From NZ13-RE01 sp049718665 (GTDB lineage: Bacteria; Dictyoglomota; Dictyoglomia; Dictyoglomales; Dictyoglomaceae), in assembly GCA_049718665.1 (NCBI GenBank), contig JBNARO010000006.1, positions 1 through 64,000 of the forward strand: a DNA stretch of 64,000 nt. Direction: 5' to 3'. The notes beneath the pieces were generated by a model, which was given only the letters and a program-made list of their open reading frames with translations, was not told the origin of the DNA and searched no databases. The position numbers were made by a program, and so were the translations under genes. Below, piece by piece: positions 45,010-53,881 of the stretch (position 1 is its first letter; every line of letters begins with the position of its first letter).

Positions 45010-45737
45010 AAATAGGAATAATATCAGACATCCATAGTAACTGGGAAGCATTAAGTGTAGTAGTAAACAGGTTAGAAAAAGAAGTTGATGAAATATATTG
45101 CTGTGGAGATATAGTGGGGTATGGACCTGATCCCAATGAATGTGTAAATTATGTTAAAAAATTAAAAATATCTGTTTTAGGAAATCATGATGCAGCTGTT
45201 GTAGGAAGGTTAGATTATGATAATTTTAATCCTTTAGCCCAGTATGCTATTGACTGGACTATAGAAAACCTTACAAGGGAAAATTTTGAATTTATTTATA
45301 AATTGCCTTTGAAAGTAGACTTAGAATGGGGAGGAATAGTTCATGGAAGTCCTAGGAGCCCTATAGAGGAATATCTTATTACTTATAATTCAGTATTTGC
45401 AAACTTTCAAATTATGGATAAAGATATATATTTTTTTGGGCATTCACATATTGCGGGAGTTTTTATATATTCCGATAATAATAGAGAAGTTAGCTATATA
45501 AGTTTAGTAAATGGAGGAGAAATCGAAATAAAAGCAAGTTACAAATATTTGATAAATCCAGGAAGTGTTGGGCAACCAAGGGATGGGAATTGGAAAACCA
45601 GTTTCGGAATTTTTGATACAGTAAAGAAGACATTTAAAGTACATAGAATGAATTATTTAGTTGAAGTTACTCAAAAAAAGATGCAAATATTAGGTCTTCC
45701 AAGACCATTATGGGAACGCTTAAGTTTTGGGAGGTAA
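45006..45737 (+). CDS. Metallophosphoesterase (calcineurin-like)
   Basis: 243 residues with the complete two-metal phosphoesterase set: ISDIHSNWEAL at residues 5-15, CGDIVGYGPDP, LGNHDA, VHGSPR, FGHSHIA and NPGSVGQPRDG. This pattern is shared with diadenosine-tetraphosphatase-like and YfcE-like enzymes. The natural substrate is unknown. It overlaps both neighbours by a few bases, so the GerMN gene and the two phosphoesterases form one unit. Confidence 0.85.
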   Translation: MKIGIISDIHSNWEALSVVVNRLEKEVDEIYCCGDIVGYGPDPNECVNYVKKLKISVLGNHDAAVVGRLDYDNFNPLAQYAIDWTIENLTRENFEFIYKLPLKVDLEWGGIVHGSPRSPIEEYLITYNSVFANFQIMDKDIYFFGHSHIAGVFIYSDNNREVSYISLVNGGEIEIKASYKYLINPGSVGQPRDGNWKTSFGIFDTVKKTFKVHRMNYLVEVTQKKMQILGLPRPLWERLSFGR

Positions 45738-45741
45738 GAGG

Positions 45742-46287
45742 ATGAGAATCTTGGTAATGAGTGATACTCATGGTGATACATATTTTTGGGAAAATATTAA
45801 AAAATATGTTGAGAAAGCAGACTTAGTTCTGCATGCAGGGGATGTTCTTTATCATGGTCCTCGAAATCCCCTTCCCACAGGATATTCTCCAGCAAGACTT
45901 GCTGAGCTTCTAAATAGTTTAAATATCCCTGTGATTATAAGTAAAGGGAATTGTGATGCAGATGTAGATCAGTTGGTTTTAAAATATCCTTTACTATCTC
46001 CTTATTCCTTTATTTTTATTCCTCCATGGAGAATTCTCTTGATGCATGGAGAAGATAAAGATGAAGAAACTTTATGGAAGATTTCTACAGATTTTCGAGT
46101 AAATCTTTTAATATTTGGACATATTCATACACCAGTATTGAAAAAAGGAGAAAATGGAATTTTGCTTAATCCAGGAAGTCCAGCTCTACCTAAGACTTCC
46201 TATAAAACCATTGGATTTATAGAGGATAAAGAAATATCTATCATTGATATAACTAAAGACGAAATTATAGAAAAATTATCTTTATAA
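45742..46287 (+). CDS. yfcE: YfcE-family phosphodiesterase
   Basis: Manganese-type phosphodiesterase of the YfcE family, 181 residues. MSDTHGD, HAGDVLYHGPR, SKGNCDADVD, LMHGED, FGHIHTP and LNPGSPALP are all present; the Cys in GNCD is usual for YfcE. ATG 45742 has GGGAGG at a good distance, and the frame stays open to a TTG 15 bases earlier. It ends one base from the convergent pilT end. Confidence 0.87.
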   Translation: MRILVMSDTHGDTYFWENIKKYVEKADLVLHAGDVLYHGPRNPLPTGYSPARLAELLNSLNIPVIISKGNCDADVDQLVLKYPLLSPYSFIFIPPWRILLMHGEDKDEETLWKISTDFRVNLLIFGHIHTPVLKKGENGILLNPGSPALPKTSYKTIGFIEDKEISIIDITKDEIIEKLSL

Positions 46288-46288
46288 T

Positions 46289-47362
46289 TTAACCAGGCGT
46301 AATTCCCTTTAGTATTAAGGCAAGATCTGACGGATGAGGGGTAGCACTTAGCGCTTCCTTTTCATCTATAAGATTTTTTCTAAAAAGTTCTATAAGATGT
46401 TGATTAAAAGTCTGCATTCCTTCTAATTTGCTTTCCTGAATAATTTTTGGAAGTTCATTAGTCCTTTGTTCTCTAATTAATTTTTTAACCCCCAATGTTC
46501 CTACGAGAACTTCACAAGCAGGAATTAAACCTTTTTTATCCTTTCTTTTAAGCAATCTTTGTGATATAATTCCTTGCAAAACATTAGAAAGCTGAACTCT
46601 AACTTGATGCTGTTGGTGTGGAGGGAAACTATCAATAATTCTTTCTACTGTAGTAACAGCATCAGTAGTGTGAACAGTACTTAATACTAAATGACCAGTT
46701 TCTGCAGCTTGTAATGCTACACTCATAGTCTCTAAGTCTCTTAATTCTCCTACCATTATTACATTAGGATCTTCCCTCAATGCCATTTTCAGGGCATTAG
46801 TATAAGATTTTGTATCTATTCCTATCTCTCTTTGAGAAATTAAAGATTTCTTATCTAAAAATACAAATTCAATAGGATCCTCAATAGTAATTATATTCAA
46901 ACTAAAATTGTTGTTTAAATATTCTATTATTGCCGCTAAAGTGGTAGATTTTCCTGAGCCTGCAGGACCAGTCACTAATATAAGGCCAGATTTTCGGGAG
47001 GCTAAATTTTTTATTACTGAAGGTAGAAAGAGTTCCTCTATAGATGGAATTCTTAAAGGAATAATTCTAAGAGAGAGGGCAATAGTGCCTCTTTGAAGAT
47101 ATAAGTTTCCTCTAAATCTTGCTCTTCCTTCCTTTTCAAAGGCAAAATCTAATTCTCCATTTTCCTCAAAAAATTTAATAAACTGAGCTTTTATAAGGGG
47201 ATAAATCATGTTTTTGATTTCTTCTTCGGTTAAAGGTGGCGCATCTAAAAAGGTAATATCACCCATAACCCTTACTGCAGGTGGAGTCCCTACCTTTAAG
47301 TGAATATCAGAAGCATTAAGTTCCAAAGCAGATTCAATAATCTTGTCTAATTTACTATCCAT
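46289..47362 (-). CDS. pilT: Type IV pilus retraction ATPase PilT
   Basis: Hexameric ATPase for twitching or pilus retraction. Walker A GPAGSGKST is at residues 132-140, the Asp box IITIEDPIEF, Walker B VIMVGELRDLETM and the His box GHLVLSTVHTTDA follow. The C-terminal AIRNLI-like motif is reduced to VKKLIREQRTNELP. 357 residues. No other pilus gene is nearby. It starts one base after the plsX stop, so it is co-transcribed with it. Confidence 0.92.
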   Translation of the reverse strand: MDSKLDKIIESALELNASDIHLKVGTPPAVRVMGDITFLDAPPLTEEEIKNMIYPLIKAQFIKFFEENGELDFAFEKEGRARFRGNLYLQRGTIALSLRIIPLRIPSIEELFLPSVIKNLASRKSGLILVTGPAGSGKSTTLAAIIEYLNNNFSLNIITIEDPIEFVFLDKKSLISQREIGIDTKSYTNALKMALREDPNVIMVGELRDLETMSVALQAAETGHLVLSTVHTTDAVTTVERIIDSFPPHQQHQVRVQLSNVLQGIISQRLLKRKDKKGLIPACEVLVGTLGVKKLIREQRTNELPKIIQESKLEGMQTFNQHLIELFRKNLIDEKEALSATPHPSDLALILKGITPG

Positions 47363-48376
47363 TTAATTAACCCCTCCCTCTTTAATATTGGAAATTCCCT
47401 TCTGAATCTTATTTACCACCTCCTGATCTACCACTTGTTGTGCTACTTTAAGGGCATTTTTTATTGCCTTTGCTTTTGATCTTCCATGGGAAATTATTAC
47501 AACACCGTTTACTCCAAGCAAGGGCGCTCCCCCATATTCACTGTAATCTAATTTTTTCTTAATGTTTCTAAATTTTGGCATTAATATCCCTGCTAAGATT
47601 TTACTCCATAAAGAGGATTTTAATTCTTGAGAGAGAAGAGTAAACAAAATATCTGCAACTCCTTCTGCAGTTTTTATACAAACATTTCCTACGAATCCAT
47701 CACAAACAATAACATCCGCTAAGGATTGGAAAAGGTCTTTTCCTTCAATATTTCCTACAAAATTTAAGGAGGAATTATTTTTTAGAAGTTCATAGACTTC
47801 TTGGGCAAGTTGATTTCCTTTACCTTCTTCCTCCCCTATATTTAATAAGCCTATTCTGGGATTTTGAATTTTAAAAATCTCTTCCATATATACCTTTCCC
47901 ATAATGGCAAACTGCTCTAAATATTCTTTCTTACAATCCACATTTGCTCCAACATCTAATAGAAGAGAAGGTTTGTTTAAAAGGGTAGGAATTAATGTGG
48001 CAATGGCAGGTCTTTTTATTCCTGGGATTCTCCCTAAGGTAAGGAGAGCACTACTCATTACTGCTCCAGTATTTCCTGCGGATACCACTGCAGATACTTT
48101 TTTATCTTTCAAAAGTTTCATAGAAACTACAATAGAAGAATCTGTTTTTTCTCGAACAGCAAAAGCTGGATGCTCTTTCATTTCTATTACTTGTGATGCA
48201 GGATAAATTTCAATATATTCCTTGGGATAATCATACTTTTTTAGTTCTTTTTCCAATAGATCTTCCTTTCCTACTAATATAGTTTTTATTTTGAACTCCT
48301 TTGCACATTCAACCGCTCCTTTTATAGTTTCGTAAGGTGCAAAATCTCCCCCCATAGCATCTAAGGCAATTGGCAT
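47363..48376 (-). CDS. plsX: Phosphate acyltransferase PlsX
   Basis: Makes acyl-phosphate from acyl-ACP for phospholipid synthesis. IALDAMGGDFAP opens the protein, and AVVSAGNTGAVMSSALLTLGRIPGI, LLDVGANVDCK and VCDGFVGNVCIKTAEG are family blocks. 337 residues. AAGGAGG lies before the ATG. plsX usually sits with rpmF or fab genes; here it lies between rsmI and pilT. Confidence 0.94.
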   Translation of the reverse strand: MPIALDAMGGDFAPYETIKGAVECAKEFKIKTILVGKEDLLEKELKKYDYPKEYIEIYPASQVIEMKEHPAFAVREKTDSSIVVSMKLLKDKKVSAVVSAGNTGAVMSSALLTLGRIPGIKRPAIATLIPTLLNKPSLLLDVGANVDCKKEYLEQFAIMGKVYMEEIFKIQNPRIGLLNIGEEEGKGNQLAQEVYELLKNNSSLNFVGNIEGKDLFQSLADVIVCDGFVGNVCIKTAEGVADILFTLLSQELKSSLWSKILAGILMPKFRNIKKKLDYSEYGGAPLLGVNGVVIISHGRSKAKAIKNALKVAQQVVDQEVVNKIQKGISNIKEGGVN

Positions 48377-48409
48377 TTTGAAATCCTCCTTAATAATGAA
48401 TTTTTGTTA

Positions 48410-48415
48410 ATTATA
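48410..48415 (-). promoter_or_regulatory. Possible extended -10 promoter of plsX-pilT
   Basis: On the minus strand, TGT-TATAAT at the rsmI stop codon, about 34 bases before plsX. There is no recognisable -35, so it would depend on the TGn extension. Confidence 0.4.
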
Positions 48416-49259
48416 ACATTGCTTTTAAATTTAGTGCCTTTTTATAAACCTCTTTTTTAGAAATTTTATAAGTTTTTGAAACATATTCTATGGCGGATTT
48501 TAAATTTAAATTGTTTTTTATCATAGCGTCCACAATTAAAGCTTCAATTACTATTTTTTTGTCTTCTTTCTCTTCTTTATAATCATTATAAACTATGATT
48601 GTATATTCTCCTAAATGAGAAGAAGGATTATTTTCTAATTGTTCTAAAACTGTTTTTATTTCACCATAATATACTCTTTCATGAATTTTTGTCAGATCAT
48701 TACAAAAGCATACCTTTGCGGAAGGAAACAAGTTATAAATTAACCTCGCCAAAGAAATTATCCTTTTTGGAGACTCAAATAACACAAAGGTCTCTATTTT
48801 CTTTTCTTTTATTTCTTTTAAAACTTTTTCTCTTTCTTTTTGTTTATTTGGCAAGAATCCACAAAATAAGAAACGATTAGCAGGTAAGCCAGAGATAGAT
48901 AATGCAGAAGTTATAGCAGACGGTCCACATACACTAATAACTTCAACTCCTCTTTCTCTTGCCTCTTTTACAATTAAATATCCTGGATCTGATATTCCTG
49001 GTGTTCCCGAATTGGAGACCAATCCTACATTCATATTTTTATCAATTAAATACTCCATCAATACTTTGACTCTTTCCTTTTCATTATACTTGTGATAAGA
49101 AATCATCTTTTTCTTAATATTATAATGATTTAAAAGCTTTAAAGTATGTCTTGTATCCTCTACCGCTAAAATATCACACTCTTTAAGAACCTCTAAGGCT
49201 CTTAAAGTTATATCTTTTAAGTTTCCAATTGGAGTTGCAATGACGAATAATTTTCCCAT
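48411..49259 (-). CDS. rsmI: 16S rRNA (cytidine-2'-O)-methyltransferase RsmI
   Basis: SAM-dependent methylase of C1402 in 16S rRNA. VIATPIGNLKDITLRALEVL, AVEDTRHTLKLL, SGTPGISDPG and CGPSAITSALSISGLP are the tetrapyrrole-methylase-type blocks. 282 residues. In most homologues the glycine loop reads SDAGTP; here it is SNSGTP. No ribosome site precedes the ATG, and the promoter places the mRNA start two to three bases away, so the message looks leaderless. Confidence 0.92.
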   Translation of the reverse strand: MGKLFVIATPIGNLKDITLRALEVLKECDILAVEDTRHTLKLLNHYNIKKKMISYHKYNEKERVKVLMEYLIDKNMNVGLVSNSGTPGISDPGYLIVKEARERGVEVISVCGPSAITSALSISGLPANRFLFCGFLPNKQKEREKVLKEIKEKKIETFVLFESPKRIISLARLIYNLFPSAKVCFCNDLTKIHERVYYGEIKTVLEQLENNPSSHLGEYTIIVYNDYKEEKEDKKIVIEALIVDAMIKNNLNLKSAIEYVSKTYKISKKEVYKKALNLKAML

Positions 49260-49268
49260 ACGAGATTA

Positions 49269-49298
49269 ATTTTAGCATAAAAAATTTGTGCTTCACAA
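49269..49298 (-). promoter_or_regulatory. Promoter of rsmI, minus strand
   Basis: On the minus strand, TTGTGA (plus positions 49293-49298), 18 bp, TAAAAT (49269-49274). The predicted start is near 49262, almost at the start codon at 49259. Confidence 0.6.
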
Positions 49299-49320
49299 AG
49301 AAGAATTTTCATGTTATTTT
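49292..49320 (+). promoter_or_regulatory. Promoter of the yicC operon
   Basis: TTCACA (49292-49297), 17 bp, TATTTT (49315-49320). The predicted start near 49327 is about four bases before the ATG at 49331. The -35 overlaps the rsmI -35. Confidence 0.55.
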
Positions 49321-49330
49321 ATTTCTTAGT

Positions 49331-50185
49331 ATGAGAAGTATGACTGCCTCATGTTTTAAAGAATTCTCTATTGGAGCCCTTAAACTTTATATGGAATTTA
49401 AGGGTTATAATCATCGATTTTTAGATATAAAAATAAACCTTCCCCAAAGTTTATCTTTTCTTGAAAAGGAATTTTTAGATAAAATAAGAAATGTTATTAA
49501 AAGAGGGCATGTAAATTTCTCTTTGAAAGTTTCAAATAATTTGGATGTTCTTCCAAGATTAAATGTCTCCTTTTTAGAAGAGGTTTTAAAAGAGATAGGA
49601 AAAATTACCAGAAGAGAAGAAAAAATAGAAGATTGGAAAATTATTCTCAGTAATCCACAAGTATTTATATTGGAACCAAAAAATTTTAGTGAAGAAGAGA
49701 TTGCTAAGATTAAAGAGGAATTTGAAGAACTTTTATTTGTTTTTCAAGAAGAAAGAAGAAATGAAGGAGAAAACATTGCAAAATCAGTAGAAAAATGTTT
49801 AAGAAATATTGAAGAAAACTTGAGAAAAATTGAAGGAGAAGATAGTAATTGGCGTAAAGAGATAAAAGATCTTTTACAAAGAAAGATTGAAGAATGGAAT
49901 ATAACTATTGAAAAAGATAGGTTATTGCAAGAGATGGCACTAATTCTCATGAAGGCAGATATAAATGAGGAATTGGAAAGACTTAAGAGTTTTTTAGATA
50001 AATTTAAGATTGAGATGAATAAAGATGAAAAGATAGGAAAAAATTTAGACTTTATCATTCAGGAAATGATACGAGAGACCAATACCTTATCAAGTAAAAC
50101 TTCTAAAACGAAGATTATTGAATATGCTTTGGAAATAAAAGGAGAATTGGAGAAGATTAGAGAATTAATATCAAATGTGGAATAA
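49331..50185 (+). CDS. yicC: YicC-family endoribonuclease
   Basis: RNase of the YicC/YloC family. The N-terminus MRSMTASCFKEFSIG, KGYNHRFLDIKINLP and KRGHVNFSLKV fit YicC_N. The C-terminal DUF1732 ends with GKNLDFIIQEMIRETNTLSSK, the conserved E-rich catalytic region. ATG 49331 (284 residues) gives the family-like start; a further 15 codons upstream are open but overlap the promoter. No ribosome site. First gene of the yicC-remA-gmk-rpoZ order. Confidence 0.9.
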   Translation: MRSMTASCFKEFSIGALKLYMEFKGYNHRFLDIKINLPQSLSFLEKEFLDKIRNVIKRGHVNFSLKVSNNLDVLPRLNVSFLEEVLKEIGKITRREEKIEDWKIILSNPQVFILEPKNFSEEEIAKIKEEFEELLFVFQEERRNEGENIAKSVEKCLRNIEENLRKIEGEDSNWRKEIKDLLQRKIEEWNITIEKDRLLQEMALILMKADINEELERLKSFLDKFKIEMNKDEKIGKNLDFIIQEMIRETNTLSSKTSKTKIIEYALEIKGELEKIRELISNVE

Positions 50186-50197
50186 GGAGTGGTTAAC

Positions 50198-50461
50198 ATG
50201 AAAATTAAATTAATAAATATAGGTTTTGGAAATATGGTAGTAAGTTCCAGAATTGTAGCAATCATAAGTCCGGATTCTGCCCCTGTAAAGAGGTTTTTAG
50301 CAGATGCAAAAGGGAAAAATGAACTTATAGATGCAACTTATGGGAGAAAAACAAGAGCAGTGCTGGTTTTGGATAGTGGACATATAATTTTATCTGCTCT
50401 CCATCCTGAAACTATAGCTGCGAGAGTTGAAGGAACATCTGAAACGGAGGAAGAAGAATGA
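50198..50461 (+). CDS. remA: RemA-like DUF370 protein
   Basis: 87-residue protein of the RemA (DUF370) family, a DNA-binding ring-forming regulator of matrix genes in Bacillus. INIGFGNMVVSSRIVAIISPDSAP and AKGKNELIDATYGRKTRAV are the hallmark segments. ATG 50198 follows AAGGAGTGG. Its place between yicC and gmk is conserved. Targets here are unknown. Confidence 0.9.
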   Translation: MKIKLINIGFGNMVVSSRIVAIISPDSAPVKRFLADAKGKNELIDATYGRKTRAVLVLDSGHIILSALHPETIAARVEGTSETEEEE

Positions 50462-51096
50462 GCCTTTCAGGAATTCTCTTTGTCCTTTCAGGACCATCAG
50501 GAGTAGGTAAGGATGCTATATTGGATAGATTATTAGATAAAGTTCCAAATTTGGTAAAGTCAGTCTCTGTAACTACAAGACCTATGAGAGTTGGAGAAAA
50601 AGATGGAGAAAATTATTTCTTTGTAGATGAAAAGACTTTTAAAGAAATGATAGAAAAAAATGAATTTTTAGAATGGGCAAGAGTTCATTCCTATCTTTAT
50701 GGAACACCAAGAAATTTTGTAGAGAAAAGTCTTAGAGAAGGGAAAGATGTTCTTTTGAAGATTGATGTTCAAGGAGGCTTAAATATTAAGAAAATTTTCA
50801 ATAATGCAGTTCTTATATTTGTTGTTCCACCATCCTTAGAAGAACTAAGAAAAAGGTTAATAAATAGAGAAACAGAAAAAAAAGAAGATTTTGAGATAAG
50901 ATGGAAAAATGTTCCTCTTGAAATTTCCAAAATTTTTTATTATGATTATGTGATTGTAAATTCTGAGATAAATGATGCTGTAGAAAAAGTAAAAGCAATT
51001 ATTCTTGCGGAAAGATGTAAATTAACAAAAGAAAAGGCAGAATATTGGATAAAAAGATTAGGAGGGATAGAAGATGAAGGAGCCATCAATAGATGA
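50458..51096 (+). CDS. gmk: Guanylate kinase
   Basis: Phosphorylates GMP to GDP, the last kinase step for purines made by the 2-10 kb operon. SGPSGVGKDAILDRLL is the P-loop (with Asp after Lys rather than the usual Ser or Thr), and VSVTTRPMRVGEKDGENYFFV is the GMP-binding signature. 212 residues. Overlaps remA as ATGA, and rpoZ by 23 bases. Confidence 0.93.
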   Translation: MSLSGILFVLSGPSGVGKDAILDRLLDKVPNLVKSVSVTTRPMRVGEKDGENYFFVDEKTFKEMIEKNEFLEWARVHSYLYGTPRNFVEKSLREGKDVLLKIDVQGGLNIKKIFNNAVLIFVVPPSLEELRKRLINRETEKKEDFEIRWKNVPLEISKIFYYDYVIVNSEINDAVEKVKAIILAERCKLTKEKAEYWIKRLGGIEDEGAINR

Positions 51097-51271
51097 GTTA
51101 TTAAAGAAAATACCAAACAAGTATATTTTGACAGTAGTGTCTGCAAAAAGAGCAAGACAGATTACTGAAGAGCTTAAGTTTCTACGCCAAATAATGGCAA
51201 GAGATCCTTTAACTATGGCTTTAGAGGAGATAATTAAGGACAAAATCACTTACGAGGAGGAAAAGCCCTAA
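51074..51271 (+). CDS. rpoZ: RNA polymerase omega subunit
   Basis: 65-residue omega subunit, which helps RNA polymerase assembly. PSIDELLKKIPNKYILTVVSAKRARQI-type N-terminus, with the VSAKRARQI segment contacting beta-prime, is diagnostic. AGGAGGG lies inside the gmk 3' end, and the two genes overlap by 23 bases. Shorter than E. coli omega but usual for Firmicute-like forms. Confidence 0.9.
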   Translation: MKEPSIDELLKKIPNKYILTVVSAKRARQITEELKFLRQIMARDPLTMALEEIIKDKITYEEEKP

Positions 51272-51280
51272 TTTTTAAGA

Positions 51281-53413
51281 GTGTTAATAGCTAAGGTAAT
51301 TCTTTTTGATACTCGAATCCCTGAAAAAGATTTTCTTTACTATTCCATACCTGAAGATTTGATAGAAGGAGCGGTTGTTGGGAAGGGAGTTATTGTTCCT
51401 CTAAGAAAGAGAAAGGTTTTGGGATATATTTGGGATATATTAGAAAATAGTTCTTTATTTAAAGTAATCTCTGAAATTAAGCATATATACTCTGTAATAG
51501 AGAAAGTTCCACCATTACCTAAATCTTTAATAAACCTTGTAAACTGGATAAGTGAATATTATGGAAATTCTCTTTATAAATCTGCAAACTATATTTTCCC
51601 TTCAGGTATAGATTTAAAAATAAAGAGAAAATTTAAAGCTAAGGAAAACTATGAAGTAGTCCTTACTAAGAAGCAAAAACAACTTTTAGAATATTTAAGA
51701 GAAGAAAAATCTTTAGATGAGTTGAAAAAATATATAGGAAGAATATCAGAGACTTTTATTAGAAATTTAATAAAAAAGCAAGTTTTAGAAGAAAGCATAG
51801 AATTAGAGTTATCTGAGAAACATCCTAAAAAGGAATTTTATTATGAGCCCAAAAATAAAGAATGGAATATAAATAACTTATTTTCCTTAGAGGTTCAAAA
51901 GATTAAAGATAATCTAAATAGATGTCCTTATCTTCTTTTTATTGAAAATAGAAAGGAGAGGTGGGAATTTTATTTAGAATTAATAAGGTCTTTTTATAAT
52001 TATGGAAAGCAAATTTTAATACTATTTCCAACTCTTAGTTCTCTCCAAGATTTTACAAATTTTCTATTAAATAAAGTTCCTGTTAAATTTTACCCATTTC
52101 ATGGATTCCTTACACCTGCTCAGTCTTATCAAGTTTTTAAAATTTCAGGGGAAAAAAGTCCAGTATTAGTTATTTCTACAGGAAAAGGAATTTTTTTACC
52201 TTTTAACAATTTAGGAATTATTATCTTGGACGAAGAAGAAAATGAATTTTATAATTATAGAGAAAAAGAACCTCGCTTTGATACTACAAAGGTTGCAATA
52301 AAGAGGGCAGAGATTGAAAATATTCCAATAATTCTTGGAAGCAGTTCGCCGTCTATTTCTTCCTTTTATAATTTTATAAAAGGAAGATTTTTACTATATC
52401 GTAAAACCTCTCCGAAACCTAAGATAACAGTTTTAGACATGAGAAAGGAAAAAAGTAGCATTTTATCTTATTATTCTATAAGAAGGATAAGAGAAGTTTT
52501 AGAAAACAAAAAACAAGTATTTTTCCTTTTAAATAGGTTAGGTTATTCTACGTACCTTCAATGTCAAGATTGTGGATACACTTTTTATTGTCCTTATTGT
52601 AGTACTTCTCTTGTATATCATTCTGAAGACTTAGAGTTGAGATGCCATTATTGTGGATATAGGATCTCCTCAATAGCCACTTGCCCAAACTGTGGGGGTT
52701 ATAGTTTTACTTATGGAGGATTAGGAACAGAAAAATTAGAAAGTCATATAAAAAGATTATTTCCAAAACTTGCTATTCAGAGATGGGATAGTGATCAGGA
52801 TATAAAGGATGAGACATTATTATATAAAAGCAATATAATAGTAGGAACTCGTCTTATTGTTCCATGGATACCAAGACTTCCTGTAGGCCTTTTAGTAATA
52901 GTTAATTTTGACAATTTTCTACATATTCCAGATTTTTCTATTTCTGAAAAAACTTTCAGCTTATTAAGAAGAATCTTAGGAGATTTTCCAGGGGAAGAGA
53001 TGATAATCCAAACTTTTTCTCCTAATCACTATTTATTAAAAGCCTTAAAAACTAATTCTTATACTGTATTTCTACATGAAGAATTAAAATTAAGGAAAAG
53101 CTTGAAATATCCTCCCTTCTCTATTCTCCATCAAGTCTTATTAATAGGAGATGACGAAAGAGAAATAATAGAAGCGGGAAAAGAGATTAAAAAAAGATTA
53201 GAGGAGAAATTAGAGAATGTAGAAGTTTTAGGACCTGCTCCTTATTTCCCGTATGTTTTGAAAGAAAAATACAGATACCAGATTCTTATAAAAGCTTTTG
53301 GAGAAAAGGATATTTTGGAAAATTTTAAAGAGATAAAAGAGATAATAGAATATGATAATGTGTTTTCAAATTATAAGGTTATAATAAATAAGGATGTAAG
53401 AGAAATTATATAA
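51281..53413 (+). CDS. priA: PriA-like primosomal protein, helicase motifs degenerate
   Basis: 710 residues with PriA architecture: an N-terminal 3'-DNA-binding domain (VILFDTRIPEKDFLYYSIP), a winged helix, helicase lobes, a zinc-binding insert and a C-terminal domain. Eight cysteines for two zincs are at about 428, 431, 437, 440, 455, 458, 468 and 471. The ATPase core is eroded. Walker A is replaced by FIENRKERWEFY (220-231), DEEH reads DEEE (317-320), and the GRAGR motif is LRRILGDFPGE (about 562-572). It probably loads replisomes without unwinding. GTG start. Gene order gmk-rpoZ-priA-def-fmt is conserved. Confidence 0.88.
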   Translation: MLIAKVILFDTRIPEKDFLYYSIPEDLIEGAVVGKGVIVPLRKRKVLGYIWDILENSSLFKVISEIKHIYSVIEKVPPLPKSLINLVNWISEYYGNSLYKSANYIFPSGIDLKIKRKFKAKENYEVVLTKKQKQLLEYLREEKSLDELKKYIGRISETFIRNLIKKQVLEESIELELSEKHPKKEFYYEPKNKEWNINNLFSLEVQKIKDNLNRCPYLLFIENRKERWEFYLELIRSFYNYGKQILILFPTLSSLQDFTNFLLNKVPVKFYPFHGFLTPAQSYQVFKISGEKSPVLVISTGKGIFLPFNNLGIIILDEEENEFYNYREKEPRFDTTKVAIKRAEIENIPIILGSSSPSISSFYNFIKGRFLLYRKTSPKPKITVLDMRKEKSSILSYYSIRRIREVLENKKQVFFLLNRLGYSTYLQCQDCGYTFYCPYCSTSLVYHSEDLELRCHYCGYRISSIATCPNCGGYSFTYGGLGTEKLESHIKRLFPKLAIQRWDSDQDIKDETLLYKSNIIVGTRLIVPWIPRLPVGLLVIVNFDNFLHIPDFSISEKTFSLLRRILGDFPGEEMIIQTFSPNHYLLKALKTNSYTVFLHEELKLRKSLKYPPFSILHQVLLIGDDEREIIEAGKEIKKRLEEKLENVEVLGPAPYFPYVLKEKYRYQILIKAFGEKDILENFKEIKEIIEYDNVFSNYKVIINKDVREII

Positions 53414-53431
53414 AACATGAGGTGAGCACAG

Positions 53432-53881
53432 ATGATATTAAAGATATTATTTATAGGAGATCCTGTATTAAGAAAAAAGGCAAAAAGAGTAGAGAAAATA
53501 AATGATGAGATAAAAAAATTGGCAGAAGATATGATGGAAACAATGAAATCTGCAGATGGGGTAGGTCTTGCTGCACCTCAGGTAGGAAGAAGCATAAGAA
53601 TGATTGTTGTTTCCTACGAAGAGAAAGATATGGTGCTTATAAATCCTGAGATTATAGAGAAAGAAGGAGAAAGTATAGATATTGAAGGATGTTTAAGTGT
53701 CCCTGGAGTGGAGGTACCTGTTAAAAGGGCGGAGAAAATAACTTTAAAATTTCAAAACTTAAAAGGAAAGACGCAAATAATTAAAGCTGAAGGAATGTGG
53801 GCGAGAATTTTCCAGCATGAAATAGACCATTTAGATGGAATTTTGATTGTAGATAAGATAGAGGAAAGTGTAAAAGTATGA
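53432..53881 (+). CDS. def: Peptide deformylase
   Basis: Removes N-formyl groups from nascent proteins. GVGLAAPQVG, EGCLSVPG and QHEIDHLDG supply the metal ligands Cys and two His and the catalytic Glu. 149 residues, compact. Overlaps fmt by four bases, the usual pairing. Confidence 0.95.
   Translation: MILKILFIGDPVLRKKAKRVEKINDEIKKLAEDMMETMKSADGVGLAAPQVGRSIRMIVVSYEEKDMVLINPEIIEKEGESIDIEGCLSVPGVEVPVKRAEKITLKFQNLKGKTQIIKAEGMWARIFQHEIDHLDGILIVDKIEESVKV

Noticed and set aside
46262..46290. AT-only inverted repeat between yfcE and pilT ends
   Set aside because: AAATTATA/TATAATTT is too weak and lacks a T-run for a confident terminator call at high temperature.
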